Origin: Streptomyces sp. NBC_01476
GTDB lineage: Bacteria; Actinomycetota; Actinomycetes; Streptomycetales; Streptomycetaceae
DNA length: 64,000 bases
NCBI RefSeq assembly: GCF_036227265.1
Contig: NZ_CP109446.1
Span: 7,767,001-7,831,000 of the forward strand
Direction: 5' to 3'
The notes under the pieces were generated by a model, which was not told the DNA's origin, made no database searches, and was given only the letters and a program-made list of their open reading frames with translations. The stretch's first letter is position 1. Each line of letters begins with the position of its first letter. The translations under genes were made by a program, and so were the position numbers. This document shows, in pieces, positions 8,695 through 16,663 of this stretch.

Positions 8695-9183
8695 ATGACG
8701 GAAACCCAAGGCCGGAGCGGTGCACCGGGCTGTCCCGGCACCGAGGAGCTCGCCATCCTCCACCAGTGGCACGGCCTGCAGACCGGCGTCCAGCGGCTCA
8801 CCGACAGCCTCTTCGCCTCCGTCGAGGCGGAGAACGGCCTCGCGCCGTCCTCCTTCCAGGCGCTGATGTTCCTGATGACCGCGCCCGACCAGGCCGCCCC
8901 GATGAACCAGCTCGCCCAGGCGCTCGGCTTCTCCACCGCCGGTACGACCAAGGTGGTGGACCGGCTCGCCGACGCCGGGCTGGTGGAGCGCCGCCCGTCC
9001 TGCTCCGACCGCCGGGTCACCTACACCGCGCTCACCTCGGCCGGCTCCGAGACCGTACTGGCCGCGTCCCGCTCGCTGGCCCGGGTGGTGCGCGACCGGG
9101 TGGTGGAACCGCTGGGTGCGGAGCGCTTCGCCGAACTGACGGAGGCGATCCGCTCGCTCGACCCCGCGCCCGAAGAGTGCTGA
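8695..9183 (+). CDS. MarR family transcriptional regulator
   Basis: A 162-residue winged-helix regulator. The HTH region reads QLAQALGFSTAGTTKVVDRLADAGLVERRPSCSDRRVTYTALT, the classic MarR recognition helix and wing. The start is the ATG with GGGAG 8 bases upstream; an in-frame GTG 30 bases earlier is less likely. It is divergent from the YceI gene and probably represses both. No ligand can be inferred; there is no conserved Cys of the OhrR type in the expected N-terminal position. Confidence 0.9.
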   Translation: MTETQGRSGAPGCPGTEELAILHQWHGLQTGVQRLTDSLFASVEAENGLAPSSFQALMFLMTAPDQAAPMNQLAQALGFSTAGTTKVVDRLADAGLVERRPSCSDRRVTYTALTSAGSETVLAASRSLARVVRDRVVEPLGAERFAELTEAIRSLDPAPEEC

Positions 9184-9359
9184 ACCGGGGCGTGCCTGCC
9201 GAGGAGTAGCGGCCAGGGAGCGCCGGCCGGTTCCGGTAGGGTCCTCGACACCGGTGGGACGGGTGTGACGTTTTCGCCGCCGTGAGCGCTGTGAGGTGTA
9301 GGGCGGCGATCCGGCCGAGCGATCCGGCGGCGCCGCGGACGACCCAGGGGAGGCACGCG

Positions 9360-10262
9360 GTGGACCAAGCGGCGGAACGGCCCCGGCCCGCATCCGGGGA
9401 GCGGCCCTGGCCCGCGCCCCGGCGGATCGAGGAACTCCTGCGCGGCGCGCCCGTCGTGCCCGGCGACCTCGCCGAGGCCCGGCTCGCCGAACTCGTCGCG
9501 ACCCTCGCCGCCCCGGCCACGCTCGATCCGGTACGCGAACAGCGTGCGCTGTCGGCTTTCCGCCTGGCGCGGACCGTACAGGCGGCGCGGCCGCACCGCG
9601 GACCCGCGTGGCCGCTGCGTGCGCTGGCCGGCGGGGTCCTCGCGGTGTGCGCGCTCGGCGTCCTCACCCTCGCCGTGGGCGGCGTGCCCTCACCGCTGCC
9701 CACCGGCGGGGTGCACGCCGGGCCGCCGACCGGCGCCGCCGGGCGCGGCGCCACCACCGCGGGGCCCGGGCACACCGGCGAGCCCGTACCCGACGGCGGC
9801 GGCCGGTCCCGCGGGGTGCCGACGACCGCGCCGGCGGCTGGGCCGACCGCGGAGCCGACGACTGGGCCGACGACTGGGCCGATGACTGGGCCGACGGTCA
9901 CCGCGTCGCCGGCTCCGGCCGCCCGCGGGCCGCGCGCACTGTGCCGGCAGTACCGTCACGCCCTGCGCCAGGGCAGGCAGCCGGGACGCCGGATCACCGA
10001 CCGGCTCCGCCAGGAGGCCGGCGGCCAGGCACGCATCGCCGGTTACTGCCACCGGCTGCTGGCCCCCGGGAACGGCGCGGTCCGGCCGGGCGGCGACGGT
10101 CCGGGCGGCGACGGCTCGGACGCCAAGGGATCGGACGCCAAGGGTCCGGGCAGCCAGGACCCCGGCGGGACGAGCCCGGACGCCCAGGAGACGGCCGACC
10201 GGGCCGGGTCCGGTCCGCCGGACGGCCACCAGCATGCCGCCGGCCATGTGAAACGCCCCTGA
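9360..10262 (+). CDS. Single-pass membrane protein with Pro/Thr-rich outer region
   Basis: A 300-residue protein whose start is a GTG preceded by AGGGGAGG at 6 bases spacing, a much better fit than the upstream ATG at 9282. Residues 1-80 are cytoplasmic and include a helical stretch (LAEARLAELVATLAAP, VREQRALSAFRLAR). One membrane helix follows (LRALAGGVLAVCALGVLTLAV, about 82-102), then a low-complexity Pro/Thr/Gly region with repeats of TTGP, then LCRQYRHALRQGRQPGRRITDRLRQEAGG. This topology and the small cytoplasmic helical part match sigma-associated membrane proteins seen in Streptomyces, but no sigma factor gene is next to it. The role is unknown. Confidence 0.7.
   Translation: MDQAAERPRPASGERPWPAPRRIEELLRGAPVVPGDLAEARLAELVATLAAPATLDPVREQRALSAFRLARTVQAARPHRGPAWPLRALAGGVLAVCALGVLTLAVGGVPSPLPTGGVHAGPPTGAAGRGATTAGPGHTGEPVPDGGGRSRGVPTTAPAAGPTAEPTTGPTTGPMTGPTVTASPAPAARGPRALCRQYRHALRQGRQPGRRITDRLRQEAGGQARIAGYCHRLLAPGNGAVRPGGDGPGGDGSDAKGSDAKGPGSQDPGGTSPDAQETADRAGSGPPDGHQHAAGHVKRP
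9854..9896 (+). repeat. 12-base tandem repeat, about 3.5 copies
   Basis: The unit GCCGACGACTGG is repeated three times with one base change and then a partial copy. It codes for the TTGP repeats in the outer part of the membrane protein at 9360 and is a likely site of length variation. Confidence 0.8.
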
Positions 10263-10380
10263 CACCGGCGGTCGGGGCGCCCCGCCTGGGAGCGCCTGGC
10301 GCCGGGCCGGGTGCCGAGGCCGACGAAGGCCCTGACGCGGTGCCGGCCGGCGGGTGATCGCTGGGCGGCGGCGCGCGGTG

Positions 10381-11271
10381 TCAGCCGCCGGCCTCGATCC
10401 GGCGGACCACGGTGTCCAGGGCCGCGTCCCGGGTCGGGTAGACCTCGCACACCGGCCGGCCGTCCGGCGTACGGGTGTGGTCGATCTCCCACAGGCTCAG
10501 CTCGGTGCCGTCCAGCAGCAGGAAGGCGTGCTCGTAGAGTGCCCAGTTGACCATCCGGTCCCTGATCAGGGTGCTGCGCCGGGTGAGGATGGTGATGTCG
10601 TGGGCGATGGCCGCGTGCAGCCGCCGCAGGACGTCCTCGCCCGGTGCGTTGGCGTTGGCCGCCCGGCGCAGCAGCCGGCGGGCGTGCTCGGGGGAGTCGC
10701 CCTCGGTGTACGCGTGGCGGTACGAGCCAGGGTCGGCGGCCGGGTCGAAGAGGTCGTGGAGGGTGCCGGGTTCGGCGGTGAGGTCGACCGGCGGCCCGAA
10801 CGGGGCCCAGTCCACGGCCGGTTCCGGCGGCCCCGCGGCGACACCGAAGGCGGTGTCCACCTGCCACTCGGCCAGCGCCAGATCCTCCCGGTCGGTGAAC
10901 ACCGCGTGCTGTAAGCGCCCTTCGGGCCCGGTGTTGTGCTCCAGCTCCCACAGCAGCCGCACCTGGCCGTCCGGCAGCAGGAAGCTGTGCCGGAACGTAC
11001 GGCGGTCCAGACGGCGCGGCGGCCCCTTGGCGTGCCGGCACGCCTGGAGCCCGCAGAAGTGCATCAGCGCGAACCGCACCCCGGCGAGTTCCGCTGCCGC
11101 CCGGGCGCCGTTCTCCGCCCGGGCCAGCAGGGCGGCCAGCTGCTCAGCAGGCCGGCCGCCCGACCGTACGACGTCGGCGTTCTCCGGGATCTCCGTTCTC
11201 GCCCCGCTGTCCGGGCGCTCCGTGCTGTTCTCGGCGTCCACTTCCACCGTGCGTGCGGGCTCTGGGTCCAT
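10381..11271 (-). CDS. DUF6227-like protein with internal duplication
   Basis: A 296-residue soluble protein. It resembles the Streptomyces family I recall as DUF6227; this is from memory and moderately certain. Two copies of one module are visible: RTFRHSFLLPDGQVRLLWELEHNT about residues 88-130, and ALYEHAFLLLDGTELSLWEIDHT about 245-290. Each ends with a short strand and an acid-rich helix. The first half also has HFCGLQACRH, a His/Cys cluster. There is no signal peptide. The gene converges with the membrane protein at 9360. Function is unknown. Confidence 0.75.
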   Translation of the reverse strand: MDPEPARTVEVDAENSTERPDSGARTEIPENADVVRSGGRPAEQLAALLARAENGARAAAELAGVRFALMHFCGLQACRHAKGPPRRLDRRTFRHSFLLPDGQVRLLWELEHNTGPEGRLQHAVFTDREDLALAEWQVDTAFGVAAGPPEPAVDWAPFGPPVDLTAEPGTLHDLFDPAADPGSYRHAYTEGDSPEHARRLLRRAANANAPGEDVLRRLHAAIAHDITILTRRSTLIRDRMVNWALYEHAFLLLDGTELSLWEIDHTRTPDGRPVCEVYPTRDAALDTVVRRIEAGG

Positions 11272-11419
11272 CCGGCCCTCCCGGCTCCGACGTCACCGAC
11301 CCTGCTGGCGACTCAGGGTAGTAGAACGGTTGCCGATTGCACCCGGGAACGGCGAGATTCCAGGCGCGCGCGGAGTCCGCGCGCGCCCCTCGCTCCCGCC
11401 GCGGCGCCCGTGCCCGGAC

Positions 11420-12193
11420 TCATCCGCAGCAGCCCGCAGCGCCAGCGCCGGACCCGCCGTCGTGGTGGCCGCCGTCATGGAGGCCGTCGTCGTGCCCGGC
11501 GGCGATCCGTGCCCACTGCGCGGTCGGCCGCCCGTCCTTGCGGAACTGCTGACCGCGGATCTCGTACGGCTGTGGCCAGCCGGCCGGGGAGTCCTCCCAC
11601 ACCTCCTGCCGTCCGTGGACGGTCATGTCGAGGATGCCGTACGAGGACGCCATGGATTCCGCGCCGCGGCCGGTGGTCCAGTACGTCTCGAAGACGCGCC
11701 CCCCGTCACGGAGGTAGCACGCCTGCATGCCGAAGTGGCGGCCGGCGAGGAGCCGTTCGCGGGACCCGGCGGGCACGCAGTACCAGGGCGCCTCCCAGCC
11801 CATGAAACGCCGGTAGCGCTCGGACTCCTCGTACGGGCCCTGGCAGAGGACGGCGAAGGTGACATCACGCTGGTGCAGATAGGACAGTTCGCGGACCTGG
11901 CCGGTGAAGAAGGTGCAGCCCTCGCACTGTTCCGCGGCGGGCAGGCCGTCGTGCCACATGTGATACGACACGAACAGCTGGCTACGGCCCTCGAAGACGT
12001 CGGCCAGGGGGACTTCGCCGGTGCCCGCGACCAGCGGGGTCGACGGGTCCACCTCGGTCATGGGCAGCCGTCGCCGGGCGGCGGCGATGGCGTCGCCCTC
12101 TCGGGTGTGCGCCTTTTCCCGGTCACGCAGGGTGTCGATCGCGGCCAGCCACTGCGGGCGGGGGACGACCGTCGGTTTGGTTTCAGCAGTCAT
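11420..12193 (-). CDS. DUF899 family thioredoxin-like protein with His-rich tail
   Basis: A protein of 257 residues if the ATG at 12193 is used; a GTG at 12220 would add 9 residues. It has the DUF899 pattern: LFEGRSQL-like DVFEGRSQLFVSYHMWH, the CEGCTFF cysteine pair, a central beta strand VTFAVLCQGP, and the YWTTGRGAE ending. The family has a thioredoxin-like fold and is usually described as a predicted oxidoreductase; the substrate is unknown. The tail HDDGLHDGGHHDGG followed by GCCG is rich in His, Asp and Cys and may bind metal. The gene lies alone, divergent from the TNT-domain gene. Confidence 0.85.
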   Translation of the reverse strand: MTAETKPTVVPRPQWLAAIDTLRDREKAHTREGDAIAAARRRLPMTEVDPSTPLVAGTGEVPLADVFEGRSQLFVSYHMWHDGLPAAEQCEGCTFFTGQVRELSYLHQRDVTFAVLCQGPYEESERYRRFMGWEAPWYCVPAGSRERLLAGRHFGMQACYLRDGGRVFETYWTTGRGAESMASSYGILDMTVHGRQEVWEDSPAGWPQPYEIRGQQFRKDGRPTAQWARIAAGHDDGLHDGGHHDGGSGAGAAGCCG

Positions 12194-12501
12194 GACCGTG
12201 CTGACGGCGAAGTCCGCCACAACTCATCGGTGACGTCCACGGCAGCCCGGCCGATGGGTGCTTCGGGTCGGCGCGGTGCGAGAAAGCACGCGGTGTAGGC
12301 CACTTGGGAGAACGTCGGGGGCCGATCGGGTGGCGGCGGCCCGTCCGGATTTCCGCCCCCGGCGGCACACCCCCTTGACTGAGCGTCACAAAACGGCGGG
12401 GGCAGCCCTTGTGAGCCACGGCGCTACCCCGCCCGACCGGTGACACCTGGACGCGGGCCGTTGCGACGGCCGGACTCCGGGCACGAAGAAGGGGACACCG
12501 C
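12194..12501. other. Intergenic region
   Basis: About 300 bases between two divergent genes. A TTGACT hexamer at 12375-12380 could be part of a -35 element for the TNT gene, but I see no convincing -10 partner or operator. Confidence 0.4.
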
Positions 12502-13182
12502 ATGCGGGTGCTGCGGCATTTCGTTTGGAGCGCGATCGCCTCGCTGCTCCTGGTCGGATTCGCTCCGGCCACCGTCCACGCGGAGGACGGCCAGGCCCGT
12601 CCAGCCGTGCAGTGCCCGACCGAAGGACGGTCGCGCGGGACCAACACCGCGCCGAATCCGGCGCTGGAACAGTACCTCCTCGATGACTGGCGGCTGGGCC
12701 CCGAGGAGCTTCCCACCACCGGCCCCATGGGCGACATGCTGCGCGGATACCGCCCGGCGGACCACACCTCGCCGTACTGGATCCTGGGATGCTACTGGCA
12801 GACCAACCCCCAGACCGGGGTGTCCGGTTGGTGGTATCCGGACAACAACGGCTTCGCCCTCGACAAGCAGGGCCGGCCGGTGGAGAAGCCGGTGACGCTC
12901 CGCGTGGGACAGCTGGTCGACCTCTTCGGCAGCGGGCGCGGCAACTTCCTCGCACCCGCCGGTACGCCCTACGCCAAGCGCGCCATCCCGCCGAGCAACC
13001 TCGACGAGTACACCACCGACTACCCGTCCAGCTACCACCTGTACCGGGTCGTCGCGCCGCTCGATGTCGAGGCGGGACCCATCCGGCCGTGGTTCGGGCA
13101 GCCGGGACTTGGCCTGCAGTACATGACCGCGAACACGATTCCGGACCTCATCACCGCGCACAAACTGCTGGCGCTGAACTGA
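12502..13182 (+). CDS. Secreted TNT-domain protein, putative NAD glycohydrolase toxin
   Basis: A 226-residue protein with a Sec signal peptide (cleavage after TVHA near residue 28). The C-terminal half matches the TNT fold (tuberculosis necrotizing toxin, an NADase): WWYPDNNGFALD, then LVDLFGSGRGNFLAPAGTPYAKRA, then SYHLYRVVAPLDVEAGP and PWFGQPGLGLQY. The catalytic-type His (residue 179) and Gln (residue 206) are present. In the DLFG segment there is Leu at 141 where I expect Arg in many relatives, so activity should be tested. The start has AAGGGGA upstream. A small gene 76 bases downstream is a likely immunity partner. Known TNT proteins hydrolyse NAD+ in target cells; that role here is inference. 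Confidence 0.85.
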   Translation: MRVLRHFVWSAIASLLLVGFAPATVHAEDGQARPAVQCPTEGRSRGTNTAPNPALEQYLLDDWRLGPEELPTTGPMGDMLRGYRPADHTSPYWILGCYWQTNPQTGVSGWWYPDNNGFALDKQGRPVEKPVTLRVGQLVDLFGSGRGNFLAPAGTPYAKRAIPPSNLDEYTTDYPSSYHLYRVVAPLDVEAGPIRPWFGQPGLGLQYMTANTIPDLITAHKLLALN

Positions 13183-13258
13183 TCCGGGCCGCAACGCTCC
13201 TGGGCGGTCCCGGCGAGGCCGGGACCCGTCCGGGGGCCGCCCCGGTAGGGTCCACACG

Positions 13259-13651
13259 ATGAACAGGGCAGAACTCGCCGACCGCCTCCGCCGCGAGGGG
13301 ATCCCGGACGCCCTGTACGAGATCCCCGGTGTGCACGCCGTGCCCCTCCAGCTGGACGCCGCCTACTTCCTGCGTCCCGAGGCGGACGCGTGGCTGGTCG
13401 GCCTGCGGCAGCGCGGCCAGGACAGCGTCATGGCGCGCTTCGGGACCGAGGCGGAGGCCTGTGGCTACCTGTACGACACGGTCACCCGGGTGCCGCCGCC
13501 CGTCCCGGGCGGGCCGGAGCGGGTCGCCCGGCTCCTGGCGAACAGCGACGAGATCCAGCGCCGGGCCCAGGAGGATTTCGAGCGCGCCCCGCGCCCCCGG
13601 GCCGGCGACCCGCCCGAAGCCGGCCAGGACGCACCGGGGAAGGACTCCTGA
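13259..13651 (+). CDS. Putative immunity protein for the TNT toxin
   Basis: A 130-residue cytoplasmic protein without a signal peptide. It begins RAELADRLRREGIPDALYEIPG and has a beta-rich core (DAWLVGLRQRGQDSVMARFGTEAEACGYLYDTVTR), followed by an acidic, Pro-rich tail. Small genes of this pattern often follow secreted TNT-type toxins in Streptomyces, and M. tuberculosis TNT is neutralised by the cytoplasmic protein IFT. The guilt-by-association call rests on order, strand and spacing (76 bases), and on the lack of a signal peptide. No active-site motif is visible. Direct homology to IFT cannot be judged by eye. Confidence 0.6.
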   Translation: MNRAELADRLRREGIPDALYEIPGVHAVPLQLDAAYFLRPEADAWLVGLRQRGQDSVMARFGTEAEACGYLYDTVTRVPPPVPGGPERVARLLANSDEIQRRAQEDFERAPRPRAGDPPEAGQDAPGKDS

Positions 13652-13776
13652 CCGGCGCAAGCACGGTCACTTTGCGGTGAACCGGCGCCCTGCCGGGTCG
13701 AGCGGCGGGCGCGCACGACCGGTCACGACGGCCGGTGAGCGGGGCAAGGTCACCGCGGCCGACGAGCGGGTCCCGG

Positions 13777-14448
13777 TCACGACGGCTCCGCGTCCAGCCA
13801 GTGGGCGCGGCCGATGCTGATGATCCGCATCCGCAGGCCGGCCGCGTGCACGATCCGGGCCCGCTGGACACGGTCGCCGGGCGGGACGTCGAGGAAGGCC
13901 GTCGCCGTCATGACCATGTGGTCGACATAGAGCTCGGCCAGCACCCGCAGGTCGTCGGGCCGCCAGCCGGCGGAGAGCGGCTGGGCGGCCAGGCCCGCCG
14001 CCACCTCGTCGGCGAAACGCCGCAGTTCGGCGGCGATGGCCTCGCGGACCGCCTGGACGCCGCCGAAGCGCTCCCGGGCGATGAACCGGATGTGCGGCCG
14101 GTGCTCGTCGACATAGGCACCGGTGATCGCCACCGTGCGGTCGATGAGCCGGGCCGAGTCCGCGGACCCGTCGGCCATCGCGGCGCGGATGGCGGTGTGC
14201 AGGCTGCCCAGCGCCTCGCCGACGAGGGCGACGCCGAGGTCCGCCATGTCCGGGAAGTGGCGGTAGAAGGCGGCCGGGGAGACACCCACCTCGCGGGTGA
14301 GCTCGCGCAGGCCCAGACTGCTGAGGTTCTGGTGCTCCAGCAGCCGCAGGCCCGCGTCCAGAAGGGCCTGGCGTGTCTGCTGTTTCTGCGCCTGGCGGAC
14401 ACCGGCCGGACGTGCGCCGGCCGGGCTCGCGGCGGAAGTGTGACTCAT
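13777..14448 (-). CDS. TetR family transcriptional regulator (FabR/DesT-like)
   Basis: A 223-residue regulator. The N-terminal HTH reads ALLDAGLRLLEHQNLSSLGLRELTREVGVSPAAFYRHFPDMADL, a standard TetR domain. The ligand domain begins YVDEHRPHIRFIARERFGGVQAVREAI, which resembles the FabR/DesT group that controls fatty-acid desaturation in proteobacteria; this sub-family call is tentative. It is divergent from small membrane proteins at 14552 and 14769, with two similar CAGT(A/G)AACAAC sites between them. A likely role is control of those genes and of itself, perhaps in response to acyl-CoA. Confidence 0.85.
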   Translation of the reverse strand: MSHTSAASPAGARPAGVRQAQKQQTRQALLDAGLRLLEHQNLSSLGLRELTREVGVSPAAFYRHFPDMADLGVALVGEALGSLHTAIRAAMADGSADSARLIDRTVAITGAYVDEHRPHIRFIARERFGGVQAVREAIAAELRRFADEVAAGLAAQPLSAGWRPDDLRVLAELYVDHMVMTATAFLDVPPGDRVQRARIVHAAGLRMRIISIGRAHWLDAEPS

Positions 14449-14454
14449 GTCATT

Positions 14455-14470
14455 CAGTAAACAACCGTTC
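14455..14470. promoter_or_regulatory. TetR operator candidate 1
   Basis: CAGTAAACAACCGTTC starts 7 bases upstream of the TetR start codon and resembles the second site at 14502. The shared core AGT(A/G)AACAAC(C/T)GT is of the kind bound by FabR/DesT/FasR-like TetR proteins. Confidence 0.45.
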
Positions 14471-14501
14471 TCCGACTTTGGCCAGACTAGACTTCAAGTG
14501 T

Positions 14502-14517
14502 CAGTGAACAACTGTCA
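14502..14517. promoter_or_regulatory. TetR operator candidate 2
   Basis: CAGTGAACAACTGTCA contains the inverted repeat CAGT-N5-ACTG and matches the site at 14455 in the same orientation, 47 bases away. It lies upstream of the small membrane protein gene. Confidence 0.45.
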
Positions 14518-14551
14518 GCCGAAACCTCAACTCCCTGGAGGCGCAGCCGAT

Positions 14552-14704
14552 ATGAGCCTCGTCGTCGTCCTGCTGGGCATGGGCGTGCTGCTCGGAGCCG
14601 CCGCCCACACGTCCGTCACCGTCTTCACCGTCGCGGCCTGTGCCATCGCGCTCTGGCTGGCCGTCTTCGCGGTCCGCGAGCGCATCGGCCGGCACCGCGG
14701 CTGA
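14552..14704 (+). CDS. Small membrane protein, 50 aa
   Basis: A 50-residue peptide with two probable membrane helices (LVVVLLGMGVLLGAAAHT and VFTVAACAIALWLAVFAV) and a basic tail RERIGRHRG. The ATG is preceded by GGAGG at 10 bases spacing, which fits better than an upstream in-frame ATG at 14447 that lies inside the TetR control region. It resembles small hydrophobic proteins common in Streptomyces; no function is known. It is 64 bases before the next membrane protein gene and is probably co-transcribed with it. Confidence 0.65.
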   Translation: MSLVVVLLGMGVLLGAAAHTSVTVFTVAACAIALWLAVFAVRERIGRHRG

Positions 14705-14768
14705 CCCCCAACGGCCGCTCCGACCGCCTCCGACCGCCGTCCCCATGACAGATCCCGGAAGGAACCCC

Positions 14769-15074
14769 GTGAACACCGCAGCCACCCCGGTCGCGACCGG
14801 TACACCGGCCGCGCAGAGCAGTGACGCCCCCCGGACCCGTAACCGTGACGCCGACGGCATGGCCGTCGCGTCCTTCCTGCTGGGCCTGCCCGGCCTGCTG
14901 GTCCTCAACATGGTGCTCGGGCCGATCGCCATCGTGCTGGCGCTCGTCGCGCTGGCCCGCGGCACCGGCCGCCGTGGCCGCGCCCTTCTGGGCCTGGCGC
15001 TCGGTGTCGCCGACCTGGTGATCCTGGTCGCGCTGATCGTGGGCAACGGCGGCGTGATCTGGTCCGCCACCTGA
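14769..15074 (+). CDS. DUF4190-like membrane protein
   Basis: A 101-residue protein from a GTG start with GGAAGGA 5 bases upstream. After a Thr/Ala-rich cytoplasmic stretch, ADGMAVASFLLGLPGLLVLNMVLGPIAIVLALVALARG is the DUF4190 motif, followed by a second hydrophobic helix (GLALGVADLVILVALIV). These two-helix proteins are common in actinobacteria and have no assigned role. An upstream ATG at 14745 would add 8 residues and has no ribosome site. It ends before a strong hairpin at 15096-15153. Confidence 0.75.
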   Translation: MNTAATPVATGTPAAQSSDAPRTRNRDADGMAVASFLLGLPGLLVLNMVLGPIAIVLALVALARGTGRRGRALLGLALGVADLVILVALIVGNGGVIWSAT

Positions 15075-15095
15075 TCCGAACCCCCGACGCGCCCG

Positions 15096-15153
15096 CGGGC
15101 CCGGCCGTACCGAGCGCCGTACCCACCACGGGTACGCGGTACGGCCGGGCCCG
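15096..15153. terminator. Bidirectional hairpin terminator between DUF4190 gene and glyA
   Basis: Perfect 16-base arms (15096-15111 and 15138-15153) enclose a loop that itself can pair as CGTACCC/GGGTACG. The hairpin lies between two convergent genes and should stop transcription from both sides. Confidence 0.85.
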
Positions 15154-15161
15154 CCCGGCGG

Positions 15162-16634
15162 TCAGCTCAGGTCGATCCCCGGGTAGAGCGGGAAGCCCGC
15201 CAGCAGGTCGGCCGCACGCTGCGCGACCTGGTCGGCCACACCCGCGTCGAGCACGTGATGCGCCTTCGACAGGCCGCCCTTCGGCGCCGGCGCCGCGCTC
15301 GTCCCGGCGAGCACCGTGTCGATCAGCCCGGCGATCTCGTCCATCTCGACGGCGCCGAGGCCGCGCGTGGTGAGAGCAGGCGTCCCGATCCGGATGCCGG
15401 AGGTGTACCAGGCGCCGTTCGGGTCCTGCGGCACCGAGTTCCGGTTGGTGACGATGCCCGCGTCCAGCAGCGCGGCCTCCGCCTGCCGGCCGGTCAGCCC
15501 GTAGCCCGACACGTCGATCAGCACCAGGTGGTTGTCGGTGCCGCCGGTGACCAGCTTGGCGCCCCGCTTGAGCAGGCCCCCGGCCAGCGCGCGGGAGTTG
15601 TCCACGACCGCCTGCGCGTAGCCGCCGAACTCCGGCCGGGCCGCCTCCGCCAGTGCCACCGCCTTGGCCGCCATCACATGCGGCAGCGGACCGCCGAGCA
15701 CCATCGGGCAGCCGCGGTCCACGTGCTCGGCCAGCGCGTCGTCGCACAGCACCATGCCGCCGCGCGGCCCGCGCAGGGACTTGTGGGTGGTGGTGGTGAC
15801 GATGTTCGCGTACGGCACCGGGTCGAAGTCACCGGTCAGCACCTTGCCCGCGACCAGGCCCGCGAAGTGCGCCATGTCCACCATCAAGGTGGCGCCCACC
15901 TCGTCGGCGATCTCGCGCATGATGCGGAAGTTGACCAGCCGCGGGTACGCCGAGTAGCCCGCCACCAGGATCAGCGGCCGGAAATCGCGGGCCGCCGCCC
16001 GGAGCGCGTCGTAGTCCAGCAGTCCGGTCCGCGGGTCGGTGCCGTAACTGCGCTGCTCGAACATCTTGCCGGAGATGTTGGGGCGGAAGCCGTGGGTGAG
16101 GTGGCCGCCGGCATCCAGCGACATGCCGAGCATCCGCTGGTTGCCGAAGGCGGACCGCAGTTCGGCCCAGTCCTGCTCGGACAGGTCGTTGACCTGCCGG
16201 ACGCCGGCCTTGGCGAGCGCCGGGCTCTCCACCCGCTGTGAGAGCACCGCCCAGAAGGCGACCAGGTTGGCGTCGATGCCCGAGTGCGGCTGCACATAGG
16301 CGTGCGCGGCGCCGAAGACGGTCCGCGCGTGCTCCGCGGCCAGCGCCTCGACGGTGTCCACATTGCGGCAGCCGGCGTAGAAGCGCCGGCCGACGGTGCC
16401 CTCTGCGTACTTGTCGCTGAACCAGTTGCCCATCGCCAGCAGGACGGCGGGGGAGGCGTAGTTCTCGCTCGCGATCAGCTTCAGCATCTCGCGCTGGTCG
16501 TGGAGCTCGCTCGCGATGGCGTCTGCCACCCGCGGTTCCACCGCCCGGATCACCTCGAGCGCGCTGCGGTACGCGACCGACTCGGGGGTGAGGGCGGTGC
16601 TGCCGGATACTGCGGCTGACGGTTGCTCGGCCAT
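15162..16634 (-). CDS. glyA: Serine hydroxymethyltransferase
   Basis: A 490-residue PLP enzyme that converts serine and tetrahydrofolate to glycine and 5,10-methylene-THF. It is slightly longer than the common 420-residue form, mainly by an insert around YSAYPRLVNFRIM and NDLSEQDWAELRSAFG, a form found in Streptomyces. The motif ENYASPAV, the LYS-binding TTTTHKSLRGPRGG with Lys at residue 285, and GTPALTTRG are present. The start at 16634 has GGAGGA upstream; the longer reading to 16724 runs through the riboswitch and should not be used. A ZTP riboswitch lies in its leader, so expression should respond to folate stress. The gene is convergent with the DUF4190 gene. Confidence 0.93.
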   Translation of the reverse strand: MAEQPSAAVSGSTALTPESVAYRSALEVIRAVEPRVADAIASELHDQREMLKLIASENYASPAVLLAMGNWFSDKYAEGTVGRRFYAGCRNVDTVEALAAEHARTVFGAAHAYVQPHSGIDANLVAFWAVLSQRVESPALAKAGVRQVNDLSEQDWAELRSAFGNQRMLGMSLDAGGHLTHGFRPNISGKMFEQRSYGTDPRTGLLDYDALRAAARDFRPLILVAGYSAYPRLVNFRIMREIADEVGATLMVDMAHFAGLVAGKVLTGDFDPVPYANIVTTTTHKSLRGPRGGMVLCDDALAEHVDRGCPMVLGGPLPHVMAAKAVALAEAARPEFGGYAQAVVDNSRALAGGLLKRGAKLVTGGTDNHLVLIDVSGYGLTGRQAEAALLDAGIVTNRNSVPQDPNGAWYTSGIRIGTPALTTRGLGAVEMDEIAGLIDTVLAGTSAAPAPKGGLSKAHHVLDAGVADQVAQRAADLLAGFPLYPGIDLS

Positions 16635-16663
16635 GGGGGTCCTCCGGTTCGAAGTGGAAACGG

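Noticed and set aside
9843..9900. A possible CRISPR-like repeat
   Set aside because: The units are 12 bases long without spacers and are in frame inside a protein gene.
12375..12380. TTGACT as a promoter for the TNT gene
   Set aside because: No -10 partner at the proper distance was found, so it is not listed as a promoter.
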